Source: Arthrobacter hankyongi (lineage in GTDB: Bacteria; Actinomycetota; Actinomycetes; Actinomycetales; Micrococcaceae). Taken from it: a DNA stretch of 64,000 nt. The stretch is taken from contig NZ_JAKLTQ010000002.1 in NCBI RefSeq assembly GCF_022012395.1, forward strand, positions 310,001 through 374,000, in the 5' to 3' direction. Position numbers and translations under genes: made by a program. The notes under the pieces are model-generated. The model was not told the DNA's origin. It saw only the letters and a list, made by a program, of their open reading frames with translations, and did not search any database. Positions 54,043 through 62,401 of the stretch are shown here, piece after piece. How positions within the stretch are numbered: position 1 is the stretch's first letter; each line of letters opens with the position of its first letter.

Positions 54043-55605
54043 ATGGAAGAGACTTTGCTTACCACCACACAAGCCCTGTTCGACACCGAAGAAGCGCTGG
54101 CCGCCTTCGGGCTGGATAAGGTGCACTCCGGCACCTACTCGGACTCCTTCGGCTGGGGCGCCGTCGAGGGGCGCCCGGTCATCGAAGCGCAGTACCCGGC
54201 CGACGGCGAGATCGTCGGCCGCGTCGCGGCCTCGGACGCCGGCGACTTCGAGAAGATCCTCACCGCATCCGTCGACACGCAGAAGAAGTGGCGCATGGTG
54301 CCGGCACCGCGCCGCGGCGAGTTCGTGCGCCGCATCGGCCAGTTGATCGAGGAAAACCTCGACGCCTTGGCCGCGATCGACTGCCTGGACACCGGCAAGT
54401 CGACCATGGAGGCCAAGGGCGAGCTGCGCGAATGCATCGACATGGCCACGCTGGCCGCCGGCCAGGCGCGGATGATGTACGGCTTCACCCAGCAGTCCCA
54501 GCGTCCCGAGCACCGTATGTACGATCAGTGGCTGCCGCTGGGCGTTGTCGGCATCATCAGCGCCTACAACTTCCCGGCCGCCGTCTGGGCGCAGAACGGC
54601 TTCCTGTCCGCGATCGCCGGCAACACGGTGGTCTGGAAGCCCAGCCCGAAGGTCCCGCTGACCGCCATCGCCATCCAAACCCTGGTCAACCGGGCGGCCA
54701 AGGAAATGGGCTGCGAAGGCGTGTTCTCGCTCTTCATCCCCGCCCAGAACGACGTCGCCGAGAAGCTGGTCACCGACACCCGCATCGCGATGGTCTCCTT
54801 CACCGGTTCCACTTCCGTGGGCAAGAAGGTCGCCAACATCGTCGGCTCCACGCTCGGCCGCCGCTACCAGCTGGAGTGCTCCGGCAACAACGGCTGCATC
54901 GTGGACGAGACTGCCGACCTTGAGCTCGCGGCCAAGGCCCTCACCTTCGGCGTCGTCGGCACCACCGGCCAGCGCTGCACCAGCACCCGCCGCGTAATCG
55001 CCCACTCGAGCATCGCCGACGAGTTGGTCGAGCTGATGAAGAAGTCCTTCGACCAGATCACCATCGGCGATCCGCGCGACCCGGACACCGTCGTCGGCCC
55101 GCTGATCGACGCTCCCGCTGTCGAGGACTACAAGAACATCCTCGCCGGCGCGCAGCGCGACGGCGCCACCGTCGCCTACGGCGGCAACGTCCTGGACCGC
55201 CCGGGCCTGTACGTGGAACCGACCATCGTGACCGGGGTCCAGCCGCACTTCGAGATCGCCCAGGAGGAGACCTTCGCACCGATCGTCTCCGTGCTGACCT
55301 ACGAGACCCTCGACGAGGCCATCGAGATCCACAACGGCGTCGCCCAGGGCCTGGCCTCGGGCATGCACAGCACCAACCTGACCAACATCGAGACCTTCCT
55401 CTCCGCCCGCGGCAGCGACTGCGGCATTGTGCGCATCAACATGGGCACCACCGGCGCCGACGTCGGCTCCGCGTTCGGCGGAGAGAAGGAGACCGGCGGC
55501 GGACGCACGGCCGGTTCCGATGCCTGGAAGGGCTTCATGCGCCGCCAGAGCGTGTGCGTGAACTGGGGCGGCAAGAGCGCCTGGGACAACCGGATCAACC
55601 TCTAA
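54043..55605 (+). CDS. Aldehyde dehydrogenase, ALDH7-like
   Basis: 520 residues, NAD-dependent ALDH. IISAYNFPAAVWAQNGFLSAIAGN; the general-base Glu in LECSGNNGCIV; catalytic Cys in TTGQRCTSTRR; C-terminal GSAFGGEKETGGGRTAGSDAWKGFMRRQ, which is the signature of the ALDH7/alpha-aminoadipic-semialdehyde group. In this operon it should oxidise the semialdehyde made by ring cleavage. The start is uncertain: ATG 54043 has a weak site, while TTG 54055 has GGAAGAG directly upstream. Confidence 0.87.
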   Translation: MEETLLTTTQALFDTEEALAAFGLDKVHSGTYSDSFGWGAVEGRPVIEAQYPADGEIVGRVAASDAGDFEKILTASVDTQKKWRMVPAPRRGEFVRRIGQLIEENLDALAAIDCLDTGKSTMEAKGELRECIDMATLAAGQARMMYGFTQQSQRPEHRMYDQWLPLGVVGIISAYNFPAAVWAQNGFLSAIAGNTVVWKPSPKVPLTAIAIQTLVNRAAKEMGCEGVFSLFIPAQNDVAEKLVTDTRIAMVSFTGSTSVGKKVANIVGSTLGRRYQLECSGNNGCIVDETADLELAAKALTFGVVGTTGQRCTSTRRVIAHSSIADELVELMKKSFDQITIGDPRDPDTVVGPLIDAPAVEDYKNILAGAQRDGATVAYGGNVLDRPGLYVEPTIVTGVQPHFEIAQEETFAPIVSVLTYETLDEAIEIHNGVAQGLASGMHSTNLTNIETFLSARGSDCGIVRINMGTTGADVGSAFGGEKETGGGRTAGSDAWKGFMRRQSVCVNWGGKSAWDNRINL

Positions 55606-55615
55606 GGAGACAACC

Positions 55616-56038
55616 ATGACGGTAGAAACAAAGGCACTGAAGAAGCAGCGGTTTTATTCCGACGCCGTCGGCGAACCCGCCGAGGGCATGTGGTCCAACT
55701 GCCTGCGGATCGGGGACCTGATCACGGTCTCCGGCCTGACGGCCCGCGGTCTCGACGGGCAGACCATCCAGGGCGATGGGGAATACGAGCAGGCCAAGGT
55801 CATCTTCCAGAAGATCAAGGACCTGGTGGAGGCCGCCGGCGCAGCGATGGACGACGTCGTGAAGATGACGATCTTCGTGACCAACATGGCCAACAACTCC
55901 GAGGTCTGGAAGGCCCGCAAGGAGTTCTTCACCGGCGATTTCCCCGCCTGCACCCTGGTCGAGGTTTCCGCCCTGGCCAAGCCCGAGATCCTCGTGGAGA
56001 TCGAGGCCCTCGCAGTCGCCGGCTGCAGCGCCAACTAA
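55616..56038 (+). CDS. RidA/YjgF-family protein (putative deaminase)
   Basis: 140 residues, trimeric Rid fold. GLTARGLDGQTIQGDGEYEQAKVIFQKIKDLVEAAGAAMDDVVKMTIFVTNM, then PACTLVEVSALAKPEILVEIEALAV. In archetypal RidA the second segment has PARTxVEV with an Arg essential for enamine hydrolysis; here this Arg is Cys, so it belongs to another subgroup. 2-Aminomuconate deaminase also has this fold, and a deaminase or tautomerase on the ring-cleavage product is the most fitting role. TAAGGAGA before ATG 55616. A hairpin follows. Confidence 0.85.
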   Translation: MTVETKALKKQRFYSDAVGEPAEGMWSNCLRIGDLITVSGLTARGLDGQTIQGDGEYEQAKVIFQKIKDLVEAAGAAMDDVVKMTIFVTNMANNSEVWKARKEFFTGDFPACTLVEVSALAKPEILVEIEALAVAGCSAN

Positions 56039-56056
56039 TCCCCGGCCAGCCTGATG

Positions 56057-56098
56057 CCGGGCGGGGCGTTGCGCGGCACTGCACAACGCCCCGCCCGG
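56057..56098 (+). terminator. Hairpin between RidA and permease genes
   Basis: 15-bp perfect stem (56057-56071 with 56084-56098) and 12-base loop, 19 bp after the RidA-family stop codon. With no T-run and genes continuing on the same strand, it may be a partial terminator or an mRNA-stabilising structure that lowers expression of the transporter relative to the enzymes. Confidence 0.65.
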
Positions 56099-56125
56099 GT
56101 CCTCTCTTCCCACTTAAGGACAATC

Positions 56126-57583
56126 ATGTCTGCACATTCGAACTCCCCGGAATCGATTGATTCCTCGCTGGCCGTCGCCGCCGAAGACCACGCCCTGGCC
56201 AGCGTGCCGATGGGGGACCGCAAGAGCGGCTTCCAGCTCTCCCTCAGCCCGGTCAGCGTTGCCACGGCCCTGGTCATCTTCGCCATCGGCGGTTTCACGG
56301 TGGTGCTGGCCGGCTTCACCGTGGGCATGATTGCCGGCATCCTCGTGGCGGTCTTCGGCGTGTTCCTTGGCAGGAGCCTGGGCCGGATGGCGTTCAACAC
56401 CGGCATGTCCAGCACCATCACCTCCCGCTTCTTCGGGTTCGGGCTGAAAGGCTCCTCGATCGGCTCGATCATCTTCACCTTCATGATCCTGGGCTTCCTC
56501 GCCATGGAGTCCGCCCTGCTGTACGAGGGCACCCTGCTGATGTTCGGCCTGGACGACACCTGGCCGGTGCGGATCCTCCTCTACGGGCTGATGACACTGC
56601 TGTGGATCGGCCTGGCCATCTTCGGCCTCAAGCTCGCGCTGCGCGCCACCGGCGTCCTGACGCTGATCACCATCCTGGTCGCGGTCTTCATGGTCATCCA
56701 GATCTACGCCGTCCAGGGCGCCAACCCGATGGACGTGTTCACCTACCAGGGCGTTGTCCCCGGCGGGGCCTGGCCCAAGTTCGAGGCCGCGATCGGCGTC
56801 ATGGGCGCCACCGCCGGCACCATCGCCCTGGTCACCACCGACTTCGCCCGCTACTGCCGCACCAACCGCGACGTGAGCATCCTGGCCGTGGCCGGGCCGG
56901 TCACGCAGAACATCATCATGACCGTCCTCGGTGCCCTCATCGTCATCGGCGGCATGCCCAAGGTGATCGACTACCTGATGGCCCGCAATGCCGGCATGAG
57001 CCCGCAGGCCGCAGCCGAGGCCGCCAGCCTGTTCGTCATGCAGAACACCGGCGCCTTCTTCGTGGTCTTCGCCGGCTGGATCGGGTTCATCACCATCTAT
57101 GCCGCCCAGGCCAAGGCCCAGGCCATCAACGCCTACTCCGGCTCGCTGTCCCTGGTGAACCTGGTCGACTCCCTGACCGGCTGGAAGCCGGGCCGCGCGG
57201 TGATGGTCGTCGTCGGCAATTTCATCGCCCTGCTGATGATCGCCGGCGGCATCCTCGGGCAGTTCGCCGCCTACCTTGCCTACCTCGGCTGCATGACGCT
57301 GGGCATGTGCGGCGTGATGATCGCCGACTACTACATCATCCGGCACGGCCGGTACGACGCCGCCACCCACAAGGTGGAGAAGTGGAACTGGGCCGGCGTG
57401 GTCACGCTGGTGGTCTCCGCCGCCGTCGGCATCATCCTGATGGCCACCGGCATCTTCGCCCTCGGCTTCCTGGTCTCGTTCGTGTTGGCCATCGGGCTCT
57501 ACCCGCTGCTGCGCAGCCGGATGCCGGAAGGCACCGCCACTTCCTTCGTGGCCGAAGCCGAAGCCCTGGCCGAAGCCCACTGA
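56126..57583 (+). CDS. NCS1-family permease (purine-cytosine permease-like)
   Basis: 485 residues with 12 membrane helices. NCS1 marks: VATALVIFAIGGFTVVLAGFTVGM in TM1, GMSSTITSRFFGFGLKGS, VTTDFARYCRTNRDV after TM6, GFITIYAAQAKAQAINAYSGSLSL in TM8. NCS1 carriers import cytosine, uracil, allantoin, hydantoins, pyridoxine or thiamine. Its presence among ring-cleavage genes suggests that the substrate is an N-heterocycle (inference). TAAGGA lies five bases before ATG 56126. Confidence 0.87.
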   Translation: MSAHSNSPESIDSSLAVAAEDHALASVPMGDRKSGFQLSLSPVSVATALVIFAIGGFTVVLAGFTVGMIAGILVAVFGVFLGRSLGRMAFNTGMSSTITSRFFGFGLKGSSIGSIIFTFMILGFLAMESALLYEGTLLMFGLDDTWPVRILLYGLMTLLWIGLAIFGLKLALRATGVLTLITILVAVFMVIQIYAVQGANPMDVFTYQGVVPGGAWPKFEAAIGVMGATAGTIALVTTDFARYCRTNRDVSILAVAGPVTQNIIMTVLGALIVIGGMPKVIDYLMARNAGMSPQAAAEAASLFVMQNTGAFFVVFAGWIGFITIYAAQAKAQAINAYSGSLSLVNLVDSLTGWKPGRAVMVVVGNFIALLMIAGGILGQFAAYLAYLGCMTLGMCGVMIADYYIIRHGRYDAATHKVEKWNWAGVVTLVVSAAVGIILMATGIFALGFLVSFVLAIGLYPLLRSRMPEGTATSFVAEAEALAEAH

Positions 57584-57619
57584 ACCCCTTTCACCCCGCT
57601 ATCCCAGGAGGTAGAAACG

Positions 57620-58183
57620 ATGACTGAAGTCCTCTCCGCACCCGTGATCCAGAACCGTGCCGGCGCCAGCTTCCTGTCCGGCGACCGGAACGCCGGCAGC
57701 GAAGCCCCCGCCTTCGACCCGCGCCAGCTGCGCAACACGCTGGGCAACTTCGCCACCGGCGTCACCGTCCTGACCTACGAATCCGCCGGCAGCAACTACG
57801 GGATGACCGTGAACTCGTTCACCTCGGTCTCCCTGGAACCGCCGCTGGTGCTGGTCTCGCTCATGCGCAGCTCGCAGGCGCTGTCCTACCTTATGGAGCG
57901 CCCGTTCGCGATCAACGTGATGGGCGATGATCAGCTCGGCACTGCGCTGCAGTTCGCCGGCAAGCCGCAGGACGATCTGACGATCGACTGGGTGCTGGAC
58001 GAATCCGCCCCGCGCATCAGCGGTTCCCTGGCGCACTTCCAGTGCACCCCGTGGGCGGCGTACGACGGCGGGGACCACGTCCTGCTGCTGGCCCGGGTGG
58101 AGTCCTTCGGCCAGCAGGACGACGGCCGGCCACTGCTGTTCCACCGCGGCCAGTGGGGCGAGCTGGCCAGCAGCGGCCGGTAA
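57620..58183 (+). CDS. Flavin reductase, HpaC-like
   Basis: 187 residues. Flavin-reductase domain with LRNTLGNFATGVTVLTY, GMTVNSFTSVSLEPPLVLVSL and the C-terminal DHVLLLARVESF; about 30 extra N-terminal residues. It uses NAD(P)H to reduce FAD, which then diffuses to the oxygenase encoded at 50293: a two-component monooxygenase split by six genes. AGGAGG lies nine bases before ATG 57620. Confidence 0.88.
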   Translation: MTEVLSAPVIQNRAGASFLSGDRNAGSEAPAFDPRQLRNTLGNFATGVTVLTYESAGSNYGMTVNSFTSVSLEPPLVLVSLMRSSQALSYLMERPFAINVMGDDQLGTALQFAGKPQDDLTIDWVLDESAPRISGSLAHFQCTPWAAYDGGDHVLLLARVESFGQQDDGRPLLFHRGQWGELASSGR

Positions 58184-58300
58184 AGACTGCCGGCCAGTGA
58201 CGGCGGCGTCCGGTGTCCCGATCTATCGCACACCGTGACTCAACATTGCGGCCAAAAGCTCGCCGCACCCCTGCAGCCGTCTAAGATAAAGAGCTCTTTT

Positions 58301-58335
58301 GGCCCCTTCCCCCACCCCGGGCGGGGGAAGGGGCC
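58301..58335 (+). terminator. Hairpin terminator after the flavin reductase
   Basis: 13-bp perfect stem (GGCCCCTTCCCCC at 58301-58313 with 58323-58335) and nine-base loop, but no T-run after it. It would end the hydroxylase operon. Confidence 0.6.
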
Positions 58336-58501
58336 GTGACACCGCCCGGCCGGATCCGGCTTGCGGCCGCCCGGGACCTAACCAGACGCTTTCCTTCAGG
58401 GCGCACGACCGATGCGTGTGCGAACCATGCCGGACCGGCGCGCCCCACTGTTTCTTCCGCCGTCGCGCCACCCCTAAACCGCGCCGGCACTGCACCGCCG
58501 A

Positions 58502-58525
58502 AGGCAGAACGACGTTGTTCTGCCT
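58502..58525. promoter_or_regulatory. Inverted repeat, candidate operator of the MFS-sulfatase-FAH unit
   Basis: AGGCAGAAC-N6-GTTCTGCCT, perfect 9-bp arms, 44 bp before the MFS start codon. Suits a dimeric repressor; none is adjacent except LysR, TetR and IclR genes elsewhere in the window. Confidence 0.45.
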
Positions 58526-58568
58526 GGGGCGGGTGTTTTCCTCCAACAGTTAAAGGACCTTGGAATCA

Positions 58569-60005
58569 ATGGCAACACTCATTTCGCGCCGGGCTACCGA
58601 CGCAGAATCCCGTTCGGGCCGTTCCTCGCTCATGATCGTCCTCTCGATCGTGCTGCTGAGCGAAGTCGCATCGTTCGAATACAACATGGTGAGCCCGGCC
58701 CTGCCCAATATCGCCACCAGCTTCGGGACGACCCAGCCAGGCCTGGTGTTCACGGTACTTTTGATCTGCGGTGCCATGCTGCTGCCGATCCTAGGCAAGC
58801 TCGGTGACGTGATCGGCAAGAAGAAAGTTCTGCTGCTCGGCGCGGGCGCCATGGCCGTGGGCACCCTGATCTGCTCAATCGCCCCCGTGTACAGCATCTT
58901 CCTGGCCGGCCGCGGGATGCAGGCCTTCGGCATGGTGGGCCTGGTGCTCACCTACGGACTGATCCGGGACCTGCTGCCCAAGAAGTGGGTTCCGGTGGCC
59001 ATCGGCGGCATCGGTGCGGGCGTGGGAGTGTCCGGGGTCCTCGGTCCGACCCTCGGCGGGTTCCTCACGCAGAACTACGGCTACAAGAGCGTCTTCGTCT
59101 TCCTGACCGTCTACATCATCGTCACCGTCCTCCTCGTGGCCGTCGTCGTTCCCGAGACGCCGGTGCGGGCCCGCCATAAGATCGACTTCCTCGGCGCGCT
59201 GCTGCTGGGCGGTGGTGCGGCCCTGCTGTGCTACGCCACCGTCAAGTCCCCCTACCAGGCTGTCTCGGCCGTGGCCGGTGCCCTGCTGCTGGTGGCGTTC
59301 ATCCTGGTGGAGCGCCGGGCCGCCGAACCGCTGATGCCGCTGACGCTGATGCGCCAGCGCAAGGTCTGGGCCACCCTGCTGATCTCCTCGCTGCTGGGCT
59401 TCATTTTCAACTCCAACGTGGCCATCATTTCCCAGATGGCCCAGTCCGCCCCGGTGTCCGGCGTTGACTCCGGCCTCGGCCTCTCGCCCGTTGAGTTCTC
59501 GTTGACCTATGCCCTGCCGCTGGGCCTGCTGGGATCTGCTTCCGGTCTGGGCGCCGGATACCTGGCCAAGCGGATCGGGCCGAAGTACCCGATGATCTTC
59601 AGCGCCCTGTGCTGGTTCGCCGGTGCCATGCTGATTGCGCTCGGACTGGTCGGTTCTTCGGGCATGCTGCTGCTGGTGGCCTTCATCTTCGGCCTGGGCA
59701 ACGGCTCCTACCACGCCTCGGCGTCCAACCTGGTGATCGAGGCGGTCCCCGCGACCACCCAGGGCGTCGGTGCCTCCCTGAAGGCAACCTCCGAGCAGCT
59801 GTTCGGAGCCTTCGGCAACGCCATCATCGGTGCGGTCGTCGCGGCCGCGATCATCAGCACCCCCGGCGGGGCCGGGCCGATCTCCTATGACATGGGCGGA
59901 TTCCACCTGGCATACGGTATCTACGCGGCCGTGGCGCTGCTGGCCATCATCGTCACCCTGACGCTGCGGCACGGCAACAAGCCCGCTACCGGCGGCGCTG
60001 CCTAG
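58569..60005 (+). CDS. MFS transporter, DHA2/QacA-like
   Basis: 478 residues, 12 to 14 hydrophobic segments. TM1-2 EVASFEYNMVSPALPNIATSF; motif A GKLGDVIGKKKVLLLG; VGVSGVLGPTLGGFL is the motif C region. ATG 58569 is used; a TTG at 58560 lies too close to the AAAGGA site. It is immediately followed by the arylsulfatase, so import of a sulfated compound or export of a product is the likely role. Confidence 0.85.
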   Translation: MATLISRRATDAESRSGRSSLMIVLSIVLLSEVASFEYNMVSPALPNIATSFGTTQPGLVFTVLLICGAMLLPILGKLGDVIGKKKVLLLGAGAMAVGTLICSIAPVYSIFLAGRGMQAFGMVGLVLTYGLIRDLLPKKWVPVAIGGIGAGVGVSGVLGPTLGGFLTQNYGYKSVFVFLTVYIIVTVLLVAVVVPETPVRARHKIDFLGALLLGGGAALLCYATVKSPYQAVSAVAGALLLVAFILVERRAAEPLMPLTLMRQRKVWATLLISSLLGFIFNSNVAIISQMAQSAPVSGVDSGLGLSPVEFSLTYALPLGLLGSASGLGAGYLAKRIGPKYPMIFSALCWFAGAMLIALGLVGSSGMLLLVAFIFGLGNGSYHASASNLVIEAVPATTQGVGASLKATSEQLFGAFGNAIIGAVVAAAIISTPGGAGPISYDMGGFHLAYGIYAAVALLAIIVTLTLRHGNKPATGGAA

Positions 60006-60032
60006 TTCTCCGCCCAGCGAAAGGAAACGCGC

Positions 60033-62357
60033 ATGACCATTCCCGAGTATGCCCGGGGCTACGAAGGCTACGAGGGCCGGATCGGCAGGACGACGGCGTC
60101 GTCGCAGCCGTCCTGGCCGGCGGAGGCCACGCCGCCCAAGGGGGCCCCCAACGTCATCGTGATCGTGGCCGACGACCTCGGCTACAGCGATATCAGCCCC
60201 TACGGCTCTGAGATTCCGACGCCGAACCTGCAGCGGCTCGCGGACCACGGCGTCAGCATGACGAACTACCACACGGCTCCCATGTGCTCCCCGGCGCGTG
60301 CCTCGCTCCTGACCGGGGTAAACCCCCACCGGGCCGGGTTTGGGTTCGTTTCCAACGTCGACCCGGGCTTCCCCGGCATGCGGATCGAGTTCGGCGAGGA
60401 CATCGCGACCCTGCCGAAGATCCTGCGAGGCCACGGGTACGCCACGATGGCGTTCGGCAAGTGGCACCTGGTGCGGGAAGCCAACATGCATGAGGGTGCC
60501 TCCAAGGAATCCTGGCCGTGCCAGCAGGGATTCGACCACTACTACGGGTCGCTTGAAGGCCTCAACTCCTTCTTCGAGCCGAACCAGCTTGTTGTCGACA
60601 ACACGGTGCTCAACAACGAGGAGTGGCCGGACGACTACTACGTGACCGACGACCTGACCGACCGGGCCGTTTCTCAGATCCTGTCCCTGCGCAGTTCCCA
60701 TCCGGACAAGCCGTTCTTCTGCTATTTCGCCCATATGGCCGTCCACGCGCCGCTGCAGGTACCGGCAGATGTCCTGGCCGAACAGCGCGGGAAGTACGCC
60801 CGGGGCTGGGATGCCCTGCGGGAGGAACGGTTCCGCCGGCAGCGCGAGCTGGGGCTGTTCGGCCCCGACGTGGAGCAGGCCCCCCGGAACGACACCCCCG
60901 GATACGACGTCGGCCCCTGGGACGAGCTGAGCAGGGAAGAGCAGGAGCGCTTCGCCAAGTACATGGAGGCCTATGCGGCGATGGTGGTGACCATCGACCG
61001 GTCCGTGGGCCGGCTGGTGACCCTCCTCGAGGATCTGGGCGAACTGGACAACACGCTCATCGTCTTCACCTCGGACAACGGCGCCTCGGCCGAAGGCGGG
61101 GCCGAGGGCACGAGGTCCTACTATCGGATGTTCCCGCACTCACTGGCCGAGTTCGGCTGGCAGGGTGATACCCCGCTTGATGAAGACCTCATCGGCGGAC
61201 GCGACTCGGCCGCCCACTACCCGCGCGGCTGGGCCCAGACCTCCAACACCCCGTTCCGCTACTACAAGGGACAGACCTTCGCAGGAGGGGTGCGGGTGCC
61301 GTTCCTGGCGTCCTGGCCCGGGGCACCGGCGAAGATGGCGGGCGTGCGGGACCAGTACTCCTATGTGACCGATGTGGTGCCCACGATCCTGGACCTGGTG
61401 GGGATCGGGCATCCGGGTACTGCCTCCGGTGGCGGGCTGACTGCTCCCGACGGCATGTCGGTGGCCGATGTCTGGGCCAGCCCGGAGGCCGACTCCGCCC
61501 ACACGGTGCAGTATTCGGAGATCTCGGGCCACCGCGGGCTGTACTGTGACGGCTGGAAGCTGCTGTCGCTGTATGACAAGAAGGGCCCGGTGGACGAGCC
61601 CAAGTGGCAGCTCTTCGACATGCGCAACGATCCCACCGAGCTGCACGACCTGGCCTCGCAGCATCCTGACCTGGTACGGAAGTTCGCCGCACTCTGGGAC
61701 CGGGAGGGCTGGCGGAACTCCGTGTTCCCGCTTATCGAGGGCAGCGGACCGGGGGCCCGTGTGCTGCCCGGGCGGCGGCCCGCGGACCAGTACCTGGTGG
61801 ACCCGGTGCGGATCCTGCCGGGCACCCCGGTGATGGAACGGTACCGGTCCCTGGAACTGATCCAGTACCGCGATTTCCGGGTACGGATCCTGCTGGGAGG
61901 TTCGGCCGCCTCCGATGAAGGAGTCCTGATCTCCCATGGTGATGTCCAGGGCGGTTATCTGCTGTACGTCGAGGACGGGGACCTGTGGTTCGGCTACAAC
62001 TGCTACGGCGAGCCGCTGCTGGCCCGGGTGGCGCCGTGGGCGGACGGGATCAGGTCCCTGGTCCTGGAGGCCGAGGTTGTGGACCCCTTGCAGTGGACGT
62101 TCCGCGTGCGGATCGGCGACGGCCCGGCCCTGACCGCAATGGATACGGTGCCGCTGATGACCGGCATGGTGCCGTGGACGGGAATCGCCGTCGGGCGCGA
62201 CCCGCGCGGTCCTGTCCTCCGCGAGCTGCGGAACCGGAGGGGAACCTTCCCCTGGACCGGCCTGCTGCGGGAGGTCGTCTACGAACCCGGGAAGCAGCGG
62301 CCGATTTCGGCTCTGCGGGAAAAGATCGAGGTCGAGGCACAGCGCCGGGCCGACTGA
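60033..62357 (+). CDS. Arylsulfatase, large Cys-type
   Basis: 774 residues, AtsA-like length. Metal Asp pair in NVIVIVADDLGYSDI; modification motif C85-S-P87-A-R89 in APMCSPARASLLTG; FGKWHL is the conserved active-site Lys/His segment, and TSDNGASAEGG bears the second metal Asp-Asn. The C-terminal ~240 residues form the extra beta domain of long arylsulfatases. No signal peptide is visible (N terminus MTIPEYARGYEGYEGR), so cytoplasmic. Formylglycine would be supplied by the enzyme at 26338. GAAAGGAAA before ATG 60033. Confidence 0.9.
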   Translation: MTIPEYARGYEGYEGRIGRTTASSQPSWPAEATPPKGAPNVIVIVADDLGYSDISPYGSEIPTPNLQRLADHGVSMTNYHTAPMCSPARASLLTGVNPHRAGFGFVSNVDPGFPGMRIEFGEDIATLPKILRGHGYATMAFGKWHLVREANMHEGASKESWPCQQGFDHYYGSLEGLNSFFEPNQLVVDNTVLNNEEWPDDYYVTDDLTDRAVSQILSLRSSHPDKPFFCYFAHMAVHAPLQVPADVLAEQRGKYARGWDALREERFRRQRELGLFGPDVEQAPRNDTPGYDVGPWDELSREEQERFAKYMEAYAAMVVTIDRSVGRLVTLLEDLGELDNTLIVFTSDNGASAEGGAEGTRSYYRMFPHSLAEFGWQGDTPLDEDLIGGRDSAAHYPRGWAQTSNTPFRYYKGQTFAGGVRVPFLASWPGAPAKMAGVRDQYSYVTDVVPTILDLVGIGHPGTASGGGLTAPDGMSVADVWASPEADSAHTVQYSEISGHRGLYCDGWKLLSLYDKKGPVDEPKWQLFDMRNDPTELHDLASQHPDLVRKFAALWDREGWRNSVFPLIEGSGPGARVLPGRRPADQYLVDPVRILPGTPVMERYRSLELIQYRDFRVRILLGGSAASDEGVLISHGDVQGGYLLYVEDGDLWFGYNCYGEPLLARVAPWADGIRSLVLEAEVVDPLQWTFRVRIGDGPALTAMDTVPLMTGMVPWTGIAVGRDPRGPVLRELRNRRGTFPWTGLLREVVYEPGKQRPISALREKIEVEAQRRAD

Positions 62358-62401
62358 CATCCCAAGAACACATCGATAACAAGAAAGAGGACCTGCACAC
62401 T

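Larger units (their letters stand above)
58184..58568. other. 385-bp intergenic control region
   Basis: No gene. It holds the palindrome AAAGAGCTCTTT (58288-58299), immediately followed by a GC hairpin, and a 9-bp inverted repeat at 58502-58525, then the ribosome binding site of the MFS gene. It probably ends the hydroxylase operon and starts a second transcript of MFS, sulfatase and FAH genes. Confidence 0.5.

Noticed and set aside
58875-61139. Open minus-strand frame of 754 codons
   Set aside because: Antisense to the MFS carrier and arylsulfatase; no start signal and no domain.
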